NCBI RefSeq assembly: GCF_025370935.1
Contig: NC_133493.1
Coordinates: 355,799-419,798 of the forward strand
DNA: 64,000 nucleotides
Origin: Choristoneura fumiferana
Taxonomy: Eukaryota; Arthropoda; Insecta; Lepidoptera; Tortricidae
Direction: 5' to 3'
Position numbers and translations under genes: made by a program. Each line of letters starts with the position of its first letter. Position 1 is the stretch's first letter. Below, piece by piece: positions 20,032 through 27,518 of this stretch. The notes below the pieces were generated by a model, which did no database searches, was not told the DNA's origin, and saw only the letters and a list, made by a program, of their open reading frames with translations.

Positions 20032-22636
20032 TGTCTGTCTGTCTGTGGCACCGTAGCTCTTAAACGGGTGGACCGATTTGAATGCGGTTTTTTTTATTTG
20101 AAAGCGGGTTTTCTAGCAATGGTTCTTAGACATGTTTCATCAAAATCGGTCAGGCAGCTGGTAGTTTGCGCCAGAGCAGAGCGCCACCCCACCACCCCCC
20201 ACACCAGAGTAGACAGCGCTATTGACTAGGCGTCACAGCGTAATGTACGCTACAGGTTAAGATAAACGTGCGGTGCGATCAAACCGCTGCTTAAAAAACG
20301 GTGACGGCACGGAATCGCAGTGACGCACCGTATGCGCAGCGTTTTTATCGCGTGCTCTTCACACCGCTGCTTAAAATACGGAATCGCAGTGACGTGCCGT
20401 ATACGTCAGGACTTTACCGAACAAAAGTCTTGTCGTTTACGGCCCGTCACTGCGATTCCGCACCGTTTGCGTATTTTAAGCAGCGGTGTGGAAAGCTGGC
20501 AAAAATACGGTGCGTATACGGTGCGTCACTGCGATCCCGTGCCGTCAACGTTTTTTAAGCAGTTTGGTCGCACCTTAAGCCGGTGTACAAACTCACACCC
20601 CTCATACCCTGACCATTCTTGTGCCGTTAGGGCTCTGAGCTCGTCCGTGTTGAAGGTCTGCTGTCAGATTCTGGAAGGCGTCATGCTGAGGTAAGCCAAG
20701 GGGGTGGTAATGTGGCCTTGGCTTGCTTCACATGTCACTAATATCTTTGCGGAGGAAAAGGTCCATTGATGTGGACGTCCGCAAAGTAACTCCTAAATTA
20801 ATTTACTAAAACCTTTGCGAGTAACGTCTAATTCTCAGCTGATGGTAGAATAGATGGAACTTTAGCATAAACGTAACCTGCATAGGTCCTTCATTTTTGG
20901 ATATGCTGGATAAAGTTAGCGGTTTTGAAAATGATCAGAATGTCTATTGCGTAACGTTTCTGACACTTGCGATCCAAATTACAGTTTTCGCATACCAAAA
21001 CTGTTAATTGATTGTGATCGCGAATGATAGAAACATTAGACAATACGGCCTCTGGATTGGATTGGAAATTGATTTTAATGGGTGATGCTTTGTGGGCGAT
21101 TTGGAAATGGTCTGGTGCTGCTTAAGAATAAAGAAGGCTTGCCTCCTCGGAGTAAATTTAGCTCTAAATTATATCAATGGCTTAAGGATAAAGCATTTAA
21201 TTCAATCAAATTATACTTAAAATAAATAATACTATGAAAATTATCACACAGTTACTCGTTAGACGATTAATTTTAATTTTACATTTTATTAGTTATCATT
21301 ATTTAATCGTGGTTTAAGTATGTATTTACTTTAGCTTAAAATAAGGATTCCGTTTTTTTTCCTTTTGAGGTTCGGAACCCTAAAAATGAATTGTAGAAAT
21401 GGTTATTTTAGATTGCTCGGTATCACTAACAATAAGACCGATTTTACCATGTCTTAGGCCTCTAGGTTGGTAACGCATCTGCAATTCCCCTGGTTTGCAG
21501 ATGTTTATGGGCGGTGGTGATCTCTTACCATCAGGAGACCCACTTGCTCGTTTGCCATCCAGTCGTATAAAAAAAAAAAAAAATGTCTAAAGCAAAATGA
21601 ACTATTTCATAAGCTCTTTCATTTCATTTTAGTTCCACTGACTACCGCATAACCGGCATCATCGATTTCGGTGACATCCAAGAGTCATACTACGTGTTCG
21701 AGCTGGCCATCGCCATGACTTACATGATGCTGATGAGCGGGGACCCGGCCGCCGGCGGCCTCGTGCTCGCCGGCTACACGGTCAACCGACGGCTGCCGGA
21801 CAACGAGTACCGGCTACTAAAGGTAAGGAAAAGAAGAATCATTTATATACACAAGGAAGAGGAAATGACTTAGAATAGAGCCTTGTGGTACTCCAAGCTA
21901 CACTTGTTAACCATTGCCCATTGCACTTTTTCAATCTTAAACCTTGTCTAACTTAGGTAATCGTACTAAATGTATATTTTTACAAAAAGAAGACTCACTG
22001 ACTCATCAATAGCTGGTTTTTTTCACAGTTGGTTATTATTTTGACGAACAAGGAAAAATTGTAATTCAATTCTTAGACGGGTGTAAAGGGGGTTGAAAGT
22101 TTGTATGGAATTCCATCGTTTATGAAGCTAGCTAACTTTGTTTTAGGCTAACAATCAGAGGAAAAGAAACACGTAAAATACCACTCTTGAAGGGGTGAAA
22201 TGTGAAATGGAGATTTTTTAATTTGAAACGTGCACCACCAGCCTACAAAAACGTCTGTCTGTGTCTGTACATACAACCCCCTAAAAATCAATCAAAATAC
22301 ATAAAAAAATTCGTAGAAAATAAATCTATCAGCGAAATCAAGGGAAAAACTAGTTTGGAAAGCGCAAAGGACTTAAACTAAAGCCTTGTGTCAATCTTAA
22401 ACCTTAACTAAATCGCACTCAATTTCCAGACCCTGGTGTCAGCGCGCCTGGTCCAATCCCTAGTCCTGGGCGCCTACACCCTCGCCCACGACCCGTCCAA
22501 CAGCTACGTCAGCTCCACCGAGAAGGCCAACGGCTGGGAACTCCTGCGCAAGATCCGCAAGAGCCAGCTCAAGGCCGACCAGGCCGATCCGACTGACTGG
22601 AAGACCATTGCGAACGAGTATCTTACAAGGAGCTAG
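11975..22636 (+). CDS. HYKK: hydroxylysine kinase (APH-fold), multi-exon
   Basis: Predicted to phosphorylate 5-hydroxylysine with GTP or ATP in lysine/hydroxylysine breakdown, a soluble small-molecule kinase of the aminoglycoside-phosphotransferase fold. Joined exons: 11975-12096, 12963-13123, 14114-14313, 18531-18650, 19340-19455, 21633-21822, 22430-22636. Phases agree throughout and the product is 371 residues, close to the vertebrate enzyme (about 373). Visible signs: YDDKNY at 42-47; the nucleotide-binding lysine in YVLKI at 71; E85 as its likely partner; the catalytic HGDVNEMN with D225 and N230; the metal-binding IIDFGD with D251; and YYVFELAIAMTYMM after it. An optional 60-nt exon at 20631-20690 would add 20 residues between the two catalytic motifs. 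The introns are full of SINEs and LINE tails. The homology assignment is strong; biochemical specificity is inferred from family. Confidence 0.88.
12125..12665. mobile_element. MITE split by a LINE 3' fragment
   Basis: CGAAGTTCGTATCGTACC (12125) and the distant GCGGGATGACAAGATAC (12633) are the two ends of an inverted-repeat element also seen at about 17340-17430. The LINE fragment (about 12171-12625) lies inside it. Confidence 0.55.
12212..12499 (+). pseudogene. LINE-derived reading-frame fragment
   Basis: A 95-codon frame with NPVVLGKLHLFVPDKYI, RRPRNLFTLVNKTRTLQAG and a C-terminal LLCKFSRFLNSR. It is followed by an untranslated tail ending in TAAATAAATAAATAAATA (to 12621), the structure of a 5'-truncated non-LTR retrotransposon. 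I recognise it only as retrotransposon-type C-terminal sequence common in moths; the exact clade is unsure. In copy B a one-base loss (near 53462) breaks the frame, so it is not under selection. It lies in HYKK intron 1. Confidence 0.55.
12700..12845 (-). mobile_element. LINE tail with GAAA repeat end
   Basis: GAAAGAAAGAAAGAAAGAAG followed by ACATTTATTC is the 3' end of a minus-strand LINE. The related copy at 58048 has the same junction. In copy B this tail contains a further ~280 bp with a hammerhead-like motif. Confidence 0.55.
12963..13123 (+). CDS. HYKK: HYKK exon, nucleotide-binding lobe
   Basis: The acceptor CCTCAG ends at 12962 and the donor is TTGA|GTGAGT. It encodes residues 42-94 plus split codons, with YDDKNY, the lysine of YVLKI and the GIVEAQNEIM helix. 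All 161 nt are identical in copy B, although the flanking introns differ. Confidence 0.88.
13205..13660. repeat. inverted LINE-tail fragments and S-GAT head
   Basis: CAGCGCTTTCGGAAAGTCC (13211) recurs inverted near 13630 (GGTCTTTCCGAAAGCGCTG) and again at 29421 in the Jockey element's 3' region. Between them, 13430-13515 is a tRNA-like SINE head: GTGGCC...GACCTCTCAAGC and GGGTGCAAACCCGGGCTCG. Confidence 0.5.
14114..14313 (+). CDS. HYKK: HYKK exon, lobe linker
   Basis: The acceptor ATTAG ends at 14113 and the donor is CTGCAG|GTGCGT. Residues 96-161 include CPKPVRNVYG, HAVRLLEFVPG and MYQLGEFVANLDNKLQ, in the family's usual order. The DNA is strikingly GC-rich compared with its introns. Copy B (55371-55570) has one silent change. 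Confidence 0.88.
14357..14572 (+). mobile_element. S-GAT SINE, 5' truncated
   Basis: TTTACCTCGAGCTTTGCGGTG through GAGGCCTGTGCCCAGCAGTG to a GATGATGATGAT tail. The full-length reference is 43330-43645. Present at the same place in copy B (55616-55820). Confidence 0.75.
14573..15300. other. copy-A-only intron segment, interrupted MITE
   Basis: CGTATCATACGACC (14596) and ATGGTATGATACGG (15270) are the ends of the same MITE found intact at 27313-27492, here forced apart. Copy B has about 180 unrelated bases instead (55812-55988). A REP-G scrap (TTTTTTACCCGACTGCC) lies near 15105. Confidence 0.5.
15301..15807. other. unassigned intron DNA
   Basis: No gene or recurrent repeat seen. Much of 15397-16030 is absent from copy B. 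Confidence 0.4.
15808..16110 (+). repeat. REP-A copy joined to REP-F scrap
   Basis: TTAACCCCCGATGCAAGAAG to GGACCGATTTGAATGCG (15808-15920), then GATAAACGAATTCTTCGCAG (REP-F on the other strand) to about 16000. Confidence 0.55.
16125..16320 (-). mobile_element. LINE-R 3'-terminal fragment
   Basis: The minus strand encodes the familiar tail with RPPTRWTDDLVKAAG and WMQAA. CAGCCGTAGGACGTCCACA marks its 3' end, near the ATCATCATCATC tail. Also in copy B at about 56195-56365. Confidence 0.65.
16395..16747. repeat. REP-A head-to-head palindrome with TTAGG-like ends
   Basis: The left arm, from AACCTAACC to CATCGCTAGAAAAACT, is the reverse complement of the right arm, from CTAGCGATGGTTC to TTAGGTTAGGTTAG. 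The arms are about 130 bp and a GT-rich spacer lies near 16537-16570. The outer ends are CCTAA units on the left and TTAGG units on the right. In copy B the left end has expanded to seven TAACC units. Confidence 0.75.
16965..17532 (-). mobile_element. S-GAT SINE split by REP-A and a MITE
   Basis: The SINE's tail (16965-17060, ATCATCCCAGCCTATATAAG) and its middle (17468-17532, GAATTGCTCCACAGGTTTG) are separated by a REP-A copy (17075-17338) and an inverted-repeat element (17340-17430, ends TTCGTATCGTAC / GATACGAAGTTCGA). Confidence 0.65.
17533..18284. other. unassigned intron; end of copy-A homology
   Basis: Similarity to copy B stops at about 17890, where B enters a GAAA repeat (58048). No gene seen. 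The frame at 18053-18277 has no recognisable motif. Confidence 0.5.
18285..18480 (+). repeat. LINE 3'-UTR fragment
   Basis: GCAGCTGAAAATCAGCGCTG and CAGCATTGCTGAGCTGCCAG match the remnant at 2498. It is followed by TTTTTTGAAGTCGGTTAAAA, a short motif also seen inverted near 36860 and directly near 38133. Confidence 0.4.
18531..18650 (+). CDS. HYKK: HYKK exon 4
   Basis: The acceptor TTGCAG ends at 18530 and the donor is GAAGAG|GTAACA. It encodes 40 residues in phase 0, with HIWMLSKVPELDKFKYVI, matching the family's helical segment before the catalytic loop. No counterpart exists in copy B within the window. Confidence 0.87.
18651..19339. other. intron 4 with LINE scraps
   Basis: 18697-18830 is a minus-strand LINE scrap (CATCCACTGCTGAACAAAG). 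19060-19180 has a plus-strand scrap (AGACCTACCTATGTCCAACAG). The rest is unassigned. Confidence 0.45.
19340..19455 (+). CDS. HYKK: HYKK exon 5, catalytic loop
   Basis: The acceptor TTTTCAG ends at 19339 and the donor is GCCAG|GTACCT. It carries GVIHGDVNEMNVIVG, the Brenner-type phosphotransferase loop with D225 as base and N230 as metal ligand. It ends in phase 2, which fits both the optional exon at 20631 and the exon at 21633. Confidence 0.9.
19985..20150 (+). repeat. REP-A copy with GT microsatellite
   Basis: AGGGGTGTTATAAGTGTGTG, then a (GT)n run and TGTCTGTCTGTCTGTGGC, ending near ATCAAAATCGGTCAG. The family's variable CAGA/GTCT core has become a dinucleotide run here. Confidence 0.65.
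20272..20574. mobile_element. 303-bp nested foldback element
   Basis: The outer ends GGTGCGATCAAACC and GGTTTGGTCGCACC (as reverse complement, one mismatch) enclose CGCTGCTTAAAAAACG / CGTTTTTTAAGCAG. An inner pair, CACCGCTGCTTAAAATACG near 20371 and CGTATTTTAAGCAGCGGTG near 20470, repeats the motif. The block GGAATCGCAGTGACG occurs twice directly and twice inverted. It lies 56 bp upstream of the optional HYKK exon. Confidence 0.75.
20631..20690 (+). CDS. HYKK: optional HYKK cassette exon (60 nt)
   Basis: A pyrimidine-rich stretch and GTTAG precede it, and GTAAGCC follows. It is exactly 60 nt, with the same phase at both ends, and encodes 20 residues (ALSSSVLKVCCQILEGVML core). Without it the protein has the family's usual length and spacing between the catalytic loop and IIDFGD, so it may be an alternative exon, an exon recruited from intron DNA, or not an exon at all. 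Confidence 0.4.
20691..21464. other. intron DNA, unassigned
   Basis: AT-rich. A TTTTTTTTCCTTTTGAGG...GGAACCCTAAAAATG trace near 21352-21388 is a REP-C end scrap. Nothing else recognised. Confidence 0.4.
21465..21584 (+). mobile_element. S-polyA, 3' part only
   Basis: AGGCCTCTAGGTTGGTAACG through GGGCGGTGGTGATCTC to a 14-A tail. It is truncated at the 5' side and lies in the intron before the DFG exon. Confidence 0.8.
21633..21822 (+). CDS. HYKK: HYKK exon 7, metal-binding DFG
   Basis: The acceptor TTTTAG ends at 21632 and the donor is AAAG|GTAAGG. It carries YRITGIIDFGDIQESYYVFE and AMTYMMLMSG, the second catalytic motif (D251) and the following helix, then VLAGYTVNRRLPDNEY. Confidence 0.9.
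22430..22636 (+). CDS. HYKK: HYKK last coding exon
   Basis: The acceptor TTTCCAG ends at 22429. It encodes 68 residues (LVSARLVQSLVLGAYTLA, then a charged helix GWELLRKIRKSQLKAD) and the stop TAG at 22634-22636. The length and the Arg-Gln-Ser-Leu helix fit the family's C-terminus. Confidence 0.88.
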   Translation, partial: TLVSARLVQSLVLGAYTLAHDPSNSYVSSTEKANGWELLRKIRKSQLKADQADPTDWKTIANEYLTRS

Positions 22637-23815
22637 GAAGGTTTAAAAAACAGTTTTGGACAACGCTCGACCTGAAGAACTAGATAGAGGAATAGAATTG
22701 ACATGGTTAAGAGGATTTTTTTCACTATCAAATGACTATCAATCACAATCGGGATCGCGGTGGATGCGGAAATATGTCCTATGTCCAGCAGTGGACGTCT
22801 TTCGGCTGACATGATGATGATGATGATCAATCACAAAAATGTTACTTCTCGATTTTCGTATTTATTTTTACGGTTTTTGCGTTTAGAATTGTTTTACATA
22901 ATGCAACTAGGAAAACAAACATCTTGTACGTAACGTACGAAATACATAACATTACAAGGCGCTTGGCCACAAAACGCCTCGTGTCGCGGATTAACCAAGT
23001 CAGGTTCGATTCCCGGCCCCAGCCGTTCTTTTCTGGTTTTTCAATGTTCTAGTTTTTTTTTTGTATTCGACTGGATGGCAAACGACCAAGTGGGTCACCT
23101 GATGGTAAGAGATCACCACCGCCTATAGACACCTGCAACACCAGGGGATTGCAGATACGTTGCCAGCCTAGAGGCCTAAGTTGGGATACCTCAAGTGCCT
23201 GTAATTTCACCGGCCGTCTTACTCTCCACGCCGAAACACAACAGTGCAAGCACTGCTGCTTCACGGCAGGATTAGCGAGCAAGATGGTGGTAGTAATCCG
23301 GGCGGACCTTGCACAAGGTCCTACCACCTGTTACCGTATAATTAAGTAAAATCGCTATTTTTTGACCTCCCTTTGCTATTGAATGTTAATAAACAGCTAG
23401 CTACGATTCTTTGACGGAGTCGAGAATATATTTTTGGTCAGATGGACGCCTCTAACTTGTGTCATTTCATTTCTATTCCTCTAATTACCTATTTCTGTGT
23501 CAGTGTTTTCAGTCAAGATGCCTTTTAGCGTTTAATTTACCTTCTTAAGGCTTAATTGGAAATAAGTTTTCACAAGTATTTTATCAATATCAAACGGAGA
23601 TGAACTATTTTTGATATTAACTATACCTATGTAAATATTTTTGTAAGTAGATGACTTTATGAATTTTTACAAAAGTAAAACTTAGTCTGATGAAGTATTA
23701 AAAGAAATAGTAATATTTATAACAGAGTGCAACCAATATTGAATTCTAGACAATAACTGTTAAACGTGTTTGTATGTTACGTTAAATGTTTAATAAAGAC
23801 TAAATAATACCGTAT
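22637..23815 (+). terminator. probable HYKK 3' UTR and poly(A) signals
   Basis: AATAAA occurs at 23792-23797, shortly before a T-rich stretch, with an earlier AATAAA near 23388. The region holds a LINE-R tail scrap with ATGATGATGATGATGATC (22745-22830) and a tRNA-like B-box trace GGTTCGATTCCCGG near 23001. A full S-polyA element is at 23047-23332. Which poly(A) site is used cannot be seen. Confidence 0.45.
23047..23332 (-). mobile_element. S-polyA, near full length
   Basis: The poly-T end (23052-23060) is followed by GACTGGATGGCAAACGACC; the element closes with GGACCTTGCACAAGGTCC and CTACCACC. Inserted in the presumed HYKK 3' UTR. Confidence 0.8.
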
Positions 23816-23861
23816 CTTTTTTTATTTCAATATTAGGAAGAAAAAAAATGGAATAGTATAA

Positions 23862-24090
23862 TTAACTCGTTGAAGTGGCAATGGGCAGGCCATGCACGGA
23901 GCGCAGACGGCCGTTGGGGACGAAAAGTTCATGAATGGAGACCGCGTATCGGCTAACGCAACATAGGACGTCCACCAACGATATAGACGGACTTGGTTAT
24001 AGCCATGGGTTCACGGTGGATACAGGCCATTGGAAGCAACTGGTGGTCTACGGAAGAGGCCTATGTCCACGGCGAGGGAAATAAAGGAGT
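23862..24090 (+). mobile_element. LINE-R 3'-terminal fragment
   Basis: GTTGAAGTGGCAATGGGCAG, then CCACCAACGATATAGACGG and GAGGCCTATGTCCA. It encodes the decayed W.W.GH.R..DGRW...EWRPR tail typical of lepidopteran RTE-like LINEs. Confidence 0.65.
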
Positions 24091-24104
24091 CGAGCTGCTC
24101 TACA

Positions 24105-24289
24105 ATGAGGGTTTTCACAGAGGTGAAATATCGCTAGATGGCGTTAGAGTCGGGAGGTCCGTTTGACTGCTCGTGATTGATTAAAAAACTAAATGAGCCA
24201 ATCGCAAGCAAACGTCAAACGTCAATCGGACCTCACCTCACGATACTAACGCCATCTAGCGATATTTGGCCTCTGTGAAAACGCTCATT
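24105..24289. mobile_element. 185-bp MITE
   Basis: The left end AATGAGGGTTTTCACAGAGG pairs with the right end CCTCTGTGAAAACGCTCATT (one mismatch). ATATCGCTAGATGGCGTTAG and AACGCCATCTAGCGATAT then continue the stem. Unrelated to its neighbours. Confidence 0.75.
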
Positions 24290-24950
24290 AGCTACACTAC
24301 CTACTCGACAATTCATCACGCATCCAGAGCACGCATCTTTTCATATAAAAACATAGGTTATAAAGGTAAACCAAAAATATATGACTATTGTCAAGAGGGC
24401 ACTATTGTTCTTATTTATAAGGCAATAGTTCAGTATGGTCGGAACAATGCAGGTTGACTTGTCGACGAAGTTTACCTGTTAGCTCTGATGTTAATTTGGA
24501 AAGGTTTTGTAGTGAAATAGTTTCATTCCCCAAGCGTTTTTTTTTTCAGTAGTTTATTATGAACATTATTTTCAATGATCCGTTGTTGACTACGAATCGT
24601 TTTGGGCTTGTTGTTGTTTCTTTAAAAAAATATGGCTCTGTTCATTGGAGGACAATTTTGCCAGTGTCTAGTAGTTTTTGCCGTTGTACGGTAAAAAAAT
24701 TCTAGAAAACGAAATATGAGAGGTAATGGTGGATGAGCGATCATCGTTTTGGGCATTTTTGTTATTGTTCAAAGAAACCACCACAGTGACACTGACAATC
24801 ATTAAAATTATTCAACTTCAACTTTTTGTTTAGTGGCAATTAAAATTATTGCCTGTGTAAGAAATTAGTTCCAATGAATTCCGCAACATGGCGAATAGTC
24901 ATATATTTCTGGTCAGGCTTTACTTGGTTTGGATAGCTATTTAACTAAAT
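24290..24950. other. unassigned intergenic DNA
   Basis: No convincing gene. A 63-codon frame at 24266-24457 overlaps the MITE end and shows no motif. Confidence 0.45.
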
Positions 24951-25245
24951 GTTTTTTTTTTCGTTTTATTTTTTATTTTTCTGGATGGCAAACGAGCAAG
25001 TGGGTCTCCTGATGGTAAGAGATCACCACCGCCCATAAACATCTGCAACACCAGGGGTATTGCAGATGCGTTGCCAACCTAGAGGCCTAAGATGGGATAC
25101 CTCAAGTGCCAGTTATTTCACCGGCTGTCTTACTCTCCACGCCGAAACACAACAGTGCAAGCACTGCTGCTTCACGGCAGGATTAGCGAGCAAGATGGTG
25201 GTAGCAATCCGGGCGGACCTTGCACAAGGTCCTACCACCTGCAAC
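24951..25245 (-). mobile_element. S-polyA, full length
   Basis: A poly-T rich start, CTGGATGGCAAACGAGCAAG, and the terminal GGACCTTGCACAAGGTCC block. It shares all landmarks with 40326-40612 and 44720-45012. Confidence 0.82.
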
Positions 25246-25573
25246 ATGTAAACAAAACAACGTCAATCGGTGACTTAAATATTGAAATTCCCCCGGTAAA
25301 CTATCTAAACATTTACATTTCTGTATTGAAATACACAAGTCTAGTTTGTATTACAATGATAGATAAGTAAAATGCATTAACAATTTGAATGTACCAAATC
25401 TGGCAGCTGAAGTTTGTTTACATTTAGTTAAATACCTATCCAAAAGAAGTATAGTTGAACTCGGTTCCACCACTGTTGTGCTATGTGGACCAATGAATAT
25501 GATTGGTGAATATCAAACGCATTCGTAGCAACTTAGAATAGCACCCCTCTGGTGCTGGTACAAAGGCACCTTA
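25246..25573. other. unassigned intergenic DNA
   Basis: No gene or recurrent repeat seen. Confidence 0.4.
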
Positions 25574-26035
25574 TTAGTTTTTTACCCGACTGCCCGAAGG
25601 AGCGTTTCGAGCGTATGTATGTACAGTCAAGGGCAAAGATATCGACACGGCCAAAGTTGCAAAAATATGTATACACGGCCTTAATGTTAAGTGCATAAAG
25701 TCGTGTATACATATTTTTGTAACTTTGGCCGTGTCGATATCTTTGCCCTTGACTGTAAGTATGTAACACTAAACAGCTGGACGGATTTTAACATATGTAT
25801 GAAATATTATTGGATTTGTCTTAACTGTCGGAGTGACATAGGGTAGGTATATTATAATTCAATATGGCGACTGCGAAAAAAATATGGCGGAGGAATAAAA
25901 AAAATAGTTTGTATAGTAACAATATGGGAATCAAATGAAAGCTAAGAATTGGCCCATTCTAAATATATATGGGAAATATCAAAAAAAGTATAAAATAAAA
26001 CATTAAGTTTAAAAAATCCAAAAAAACCCGACTGC
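25574..26035 (+). repeat. REP-G copy carrying a mariner-type MITE
   Basis: TTTTTTACCCGACTGCCCG (25575), ACAGCTGGACGGATTTT, CGGAGTGACATAGG and CAAATGAAAGCTAAGAATTG follow the REP-G order. The 132-bp palindrome 25624-25755 interrupts it in its ATGTATGTA tract. Confidence 0.7.
25624..25755. mobile_element. 132-bp Tc1/mariner-type MITE
   Basis: Begins CAGTCAAGGGCAAAGATATC and ends with its exact reverse complement. The arms match for about 55 bp with very few mismatches. TA flanks both sides (25622-25623, 25756-25757), the duplication expected for Tc1/mariner transposition. The transcript would fold into one long hairpin. Confidence 0.85.
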
Positions 26036-26198
26036 CTTAAAAGCTAAAAGGAAGAAAATAAGTCTAAGATGTCTAGAACTCTGCCAAGAAGCTAATTTGA
26101 AGTTCAACAGTCGGGACCCTATTCTAATCGTAGCCAGCTCAAAAAATTTTGGTTAGGGTCCCGATTGGTGCAGTTCAGGCAGTCGGGCTTTTGATTTT
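26025..26198. mobile_element. inverted-repeat element, CCCGACTGCC ends
   Basis: AAAAACCCGACTGCCT at the left and AGGCAGTCGGGCTTTT at the right, with a second pair GTCGGGACCCTA / TAGGGTCCCGA inside. It adjoins the REP-G copy and shares its terminal motif. Confidence 0.6.
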
Positions 26199-26559
26199 TT
26201 AAACTTAATGTTTTTTCCTTTGAGTAATATTTTCTATCTGTACACCAATACCACATAACTAACTCAGACCACCGACCATCAAGCGCTAATAAAACAGCAA
26301 TAAGCAATAACTTATTTTTTGTTCCAATAAAACCTATGAATAAAACAAAATACCATTTCTCCAGTAATGGATACTATAGAAATCTTATACCTCCAACATC
26401 CACTAGGAGTTATACTTTATTTCAAAGAATATACAGTGTAAAATCGGTCTTGCTGCGGCCATATTTGCTGAGTATGCATTTATCTTAGATCTTTATGGTT
26501 ACGCGCAGGCACATTAGTAAGTACTAAGTCGGATAATGATCTAGTAAAGTAGGTACCAA
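26199..26559. other. unassigned intergenic DNA
   Basis: No gene seen. Confidence 0.4.
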
Positions 26560-26886
26560 TACATAGATGTGAGGTTGTTATACGCTAGTTTTTGACCGCG
26601 ACTTCGTCTACACGGGGGCCGATTTTTAACCCTCAATTATTTATTCTGTGCCTCAACACAAAGAGAGATCAAAAGTGCAAGCGAGTTTCCGTGCGGTGGT
26701 TCTTACTATTAAAAAACGCCAACAAAAATAAAAATAAAAACGCCCGAAAAAAAAAGCCGCTAAAAAAAACAATTAAAAAGTAAAAAATAATTATGCACTA
26801 CCTAGCTGTTGCCCGCGACTTCATCTGCGAAGAATTCGTTTATCCCTATCCCGCGGGGACTATGCTGATTTCCCGCAAAATTAGCC

Positions 26887-26887
<1 letters not shown>
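26560..26887 (+). repeat. REP-F fragments
   Basis: TTTTTGACCGCGACTTCGTC (26589) and CTGTTGCCCGCGACTTCATC (26806) are two heads of the same family, separated by a lysine-codon-like A-rich stretch. The second runs directly into the polypurine tract. Confidence 0.55.
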
Positions 26888-26935
<48 letters not shown>

Positions 26936-27243
26936 GAGGGAGAGGGAGAGAGAGGGAGAGGGAGAGGGAGAGAGAAGAGAGGGAGAGGGAGAGGGAGAGG
27001 GAGAGAGAGAGGGAGAGGGAGAGGGAGAGGGAGAGGGAGAGAGAGAGGGAGAGGGAGAGGGAGAGGGTGAGGGAGAGGGAGAGGAGAGGGAGAGGGAGAG
27101 GGAGAGGGAGAGGGAGAGGGAGAGGGAGAGGGAGAGGGAGAGGGAGAGGGAGAGGGAGAGGGAGAGGGAGAGGGAGAGGAGAGGGAGAGGGAGAGGGAGA
27201 GGGAGAGGGAGAGGTAGAGGGAGAGGGAAGGGAGAGGAGAGGG

Positions 27244-27286
<43 letters not shown>
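26888..27286 (+). repeat. ~400-bp GA/GGGAGA polypurine tract
   Basis: Pure AG units at both ends and a GGGAGA hexamer array in the middle, with a few units altered (GGTGAG near 27066, AGGTAG near 27210). The long open frames here follow from the repeat and are not genes. Confidence 0.95.
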
Positions 27287-27288
<2 letters not shown>

Positions 27289-27312
27289 TTACCTCTTAAA
27301 GGTATTCATTCC

Positions 27313-27492
27313 ACCGTATCATATTATGACCGTAATGGGAACGAGTCAGGCAAAAATATATTCTTTGTATTGAAAAGTATGAGACTATGACCACTAGCAC
27401 GTTTCGTAACCAACCGTCGCCGTCGCGTGCACGCATACACGTTACATTCCGTGCCTGATACGGTCCCACTACGGTCATGGTATGATACGGTG
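27313..27492. mobile_element. 180-bp MITE, GTATCATA ends
   Basis: The left CACCGTATCATATTATGACC pairs with the right GGTCATGGTATGATACGGTG, and the match continues through TCAGGCA / TGCCTGA. The interior (AAAGTATGAGACTATG) recurs in the broken copy at 14590-15290. Confidence 0.75.
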
Positions 27493-27518
27493 TAGTCGGC
27501 AAAGACAAAGAACTTCAA

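Noticed and set aside
20301..20694. Two overlapping ~85-124 codon frames upstream of the cassette exon
   Set aside because: They consist of the inverted-repeat foldback, so the openness is compositional.
23049..25370. Recurring ~63-92 codon frames with HAETQQCKHCCFTAGLASKM
   Set aside because: Identical frames occur in every S-polyA SINE copy (23149, 25060, 40426, 44716); this is SINE sequence, not a protein family.
26793..27390. Arg/Glu- and Gly/Arg-rich frames in the GA tract
   Set aside because: Direct consequence of the polypurine repeat, with no unique coding sequence around it.
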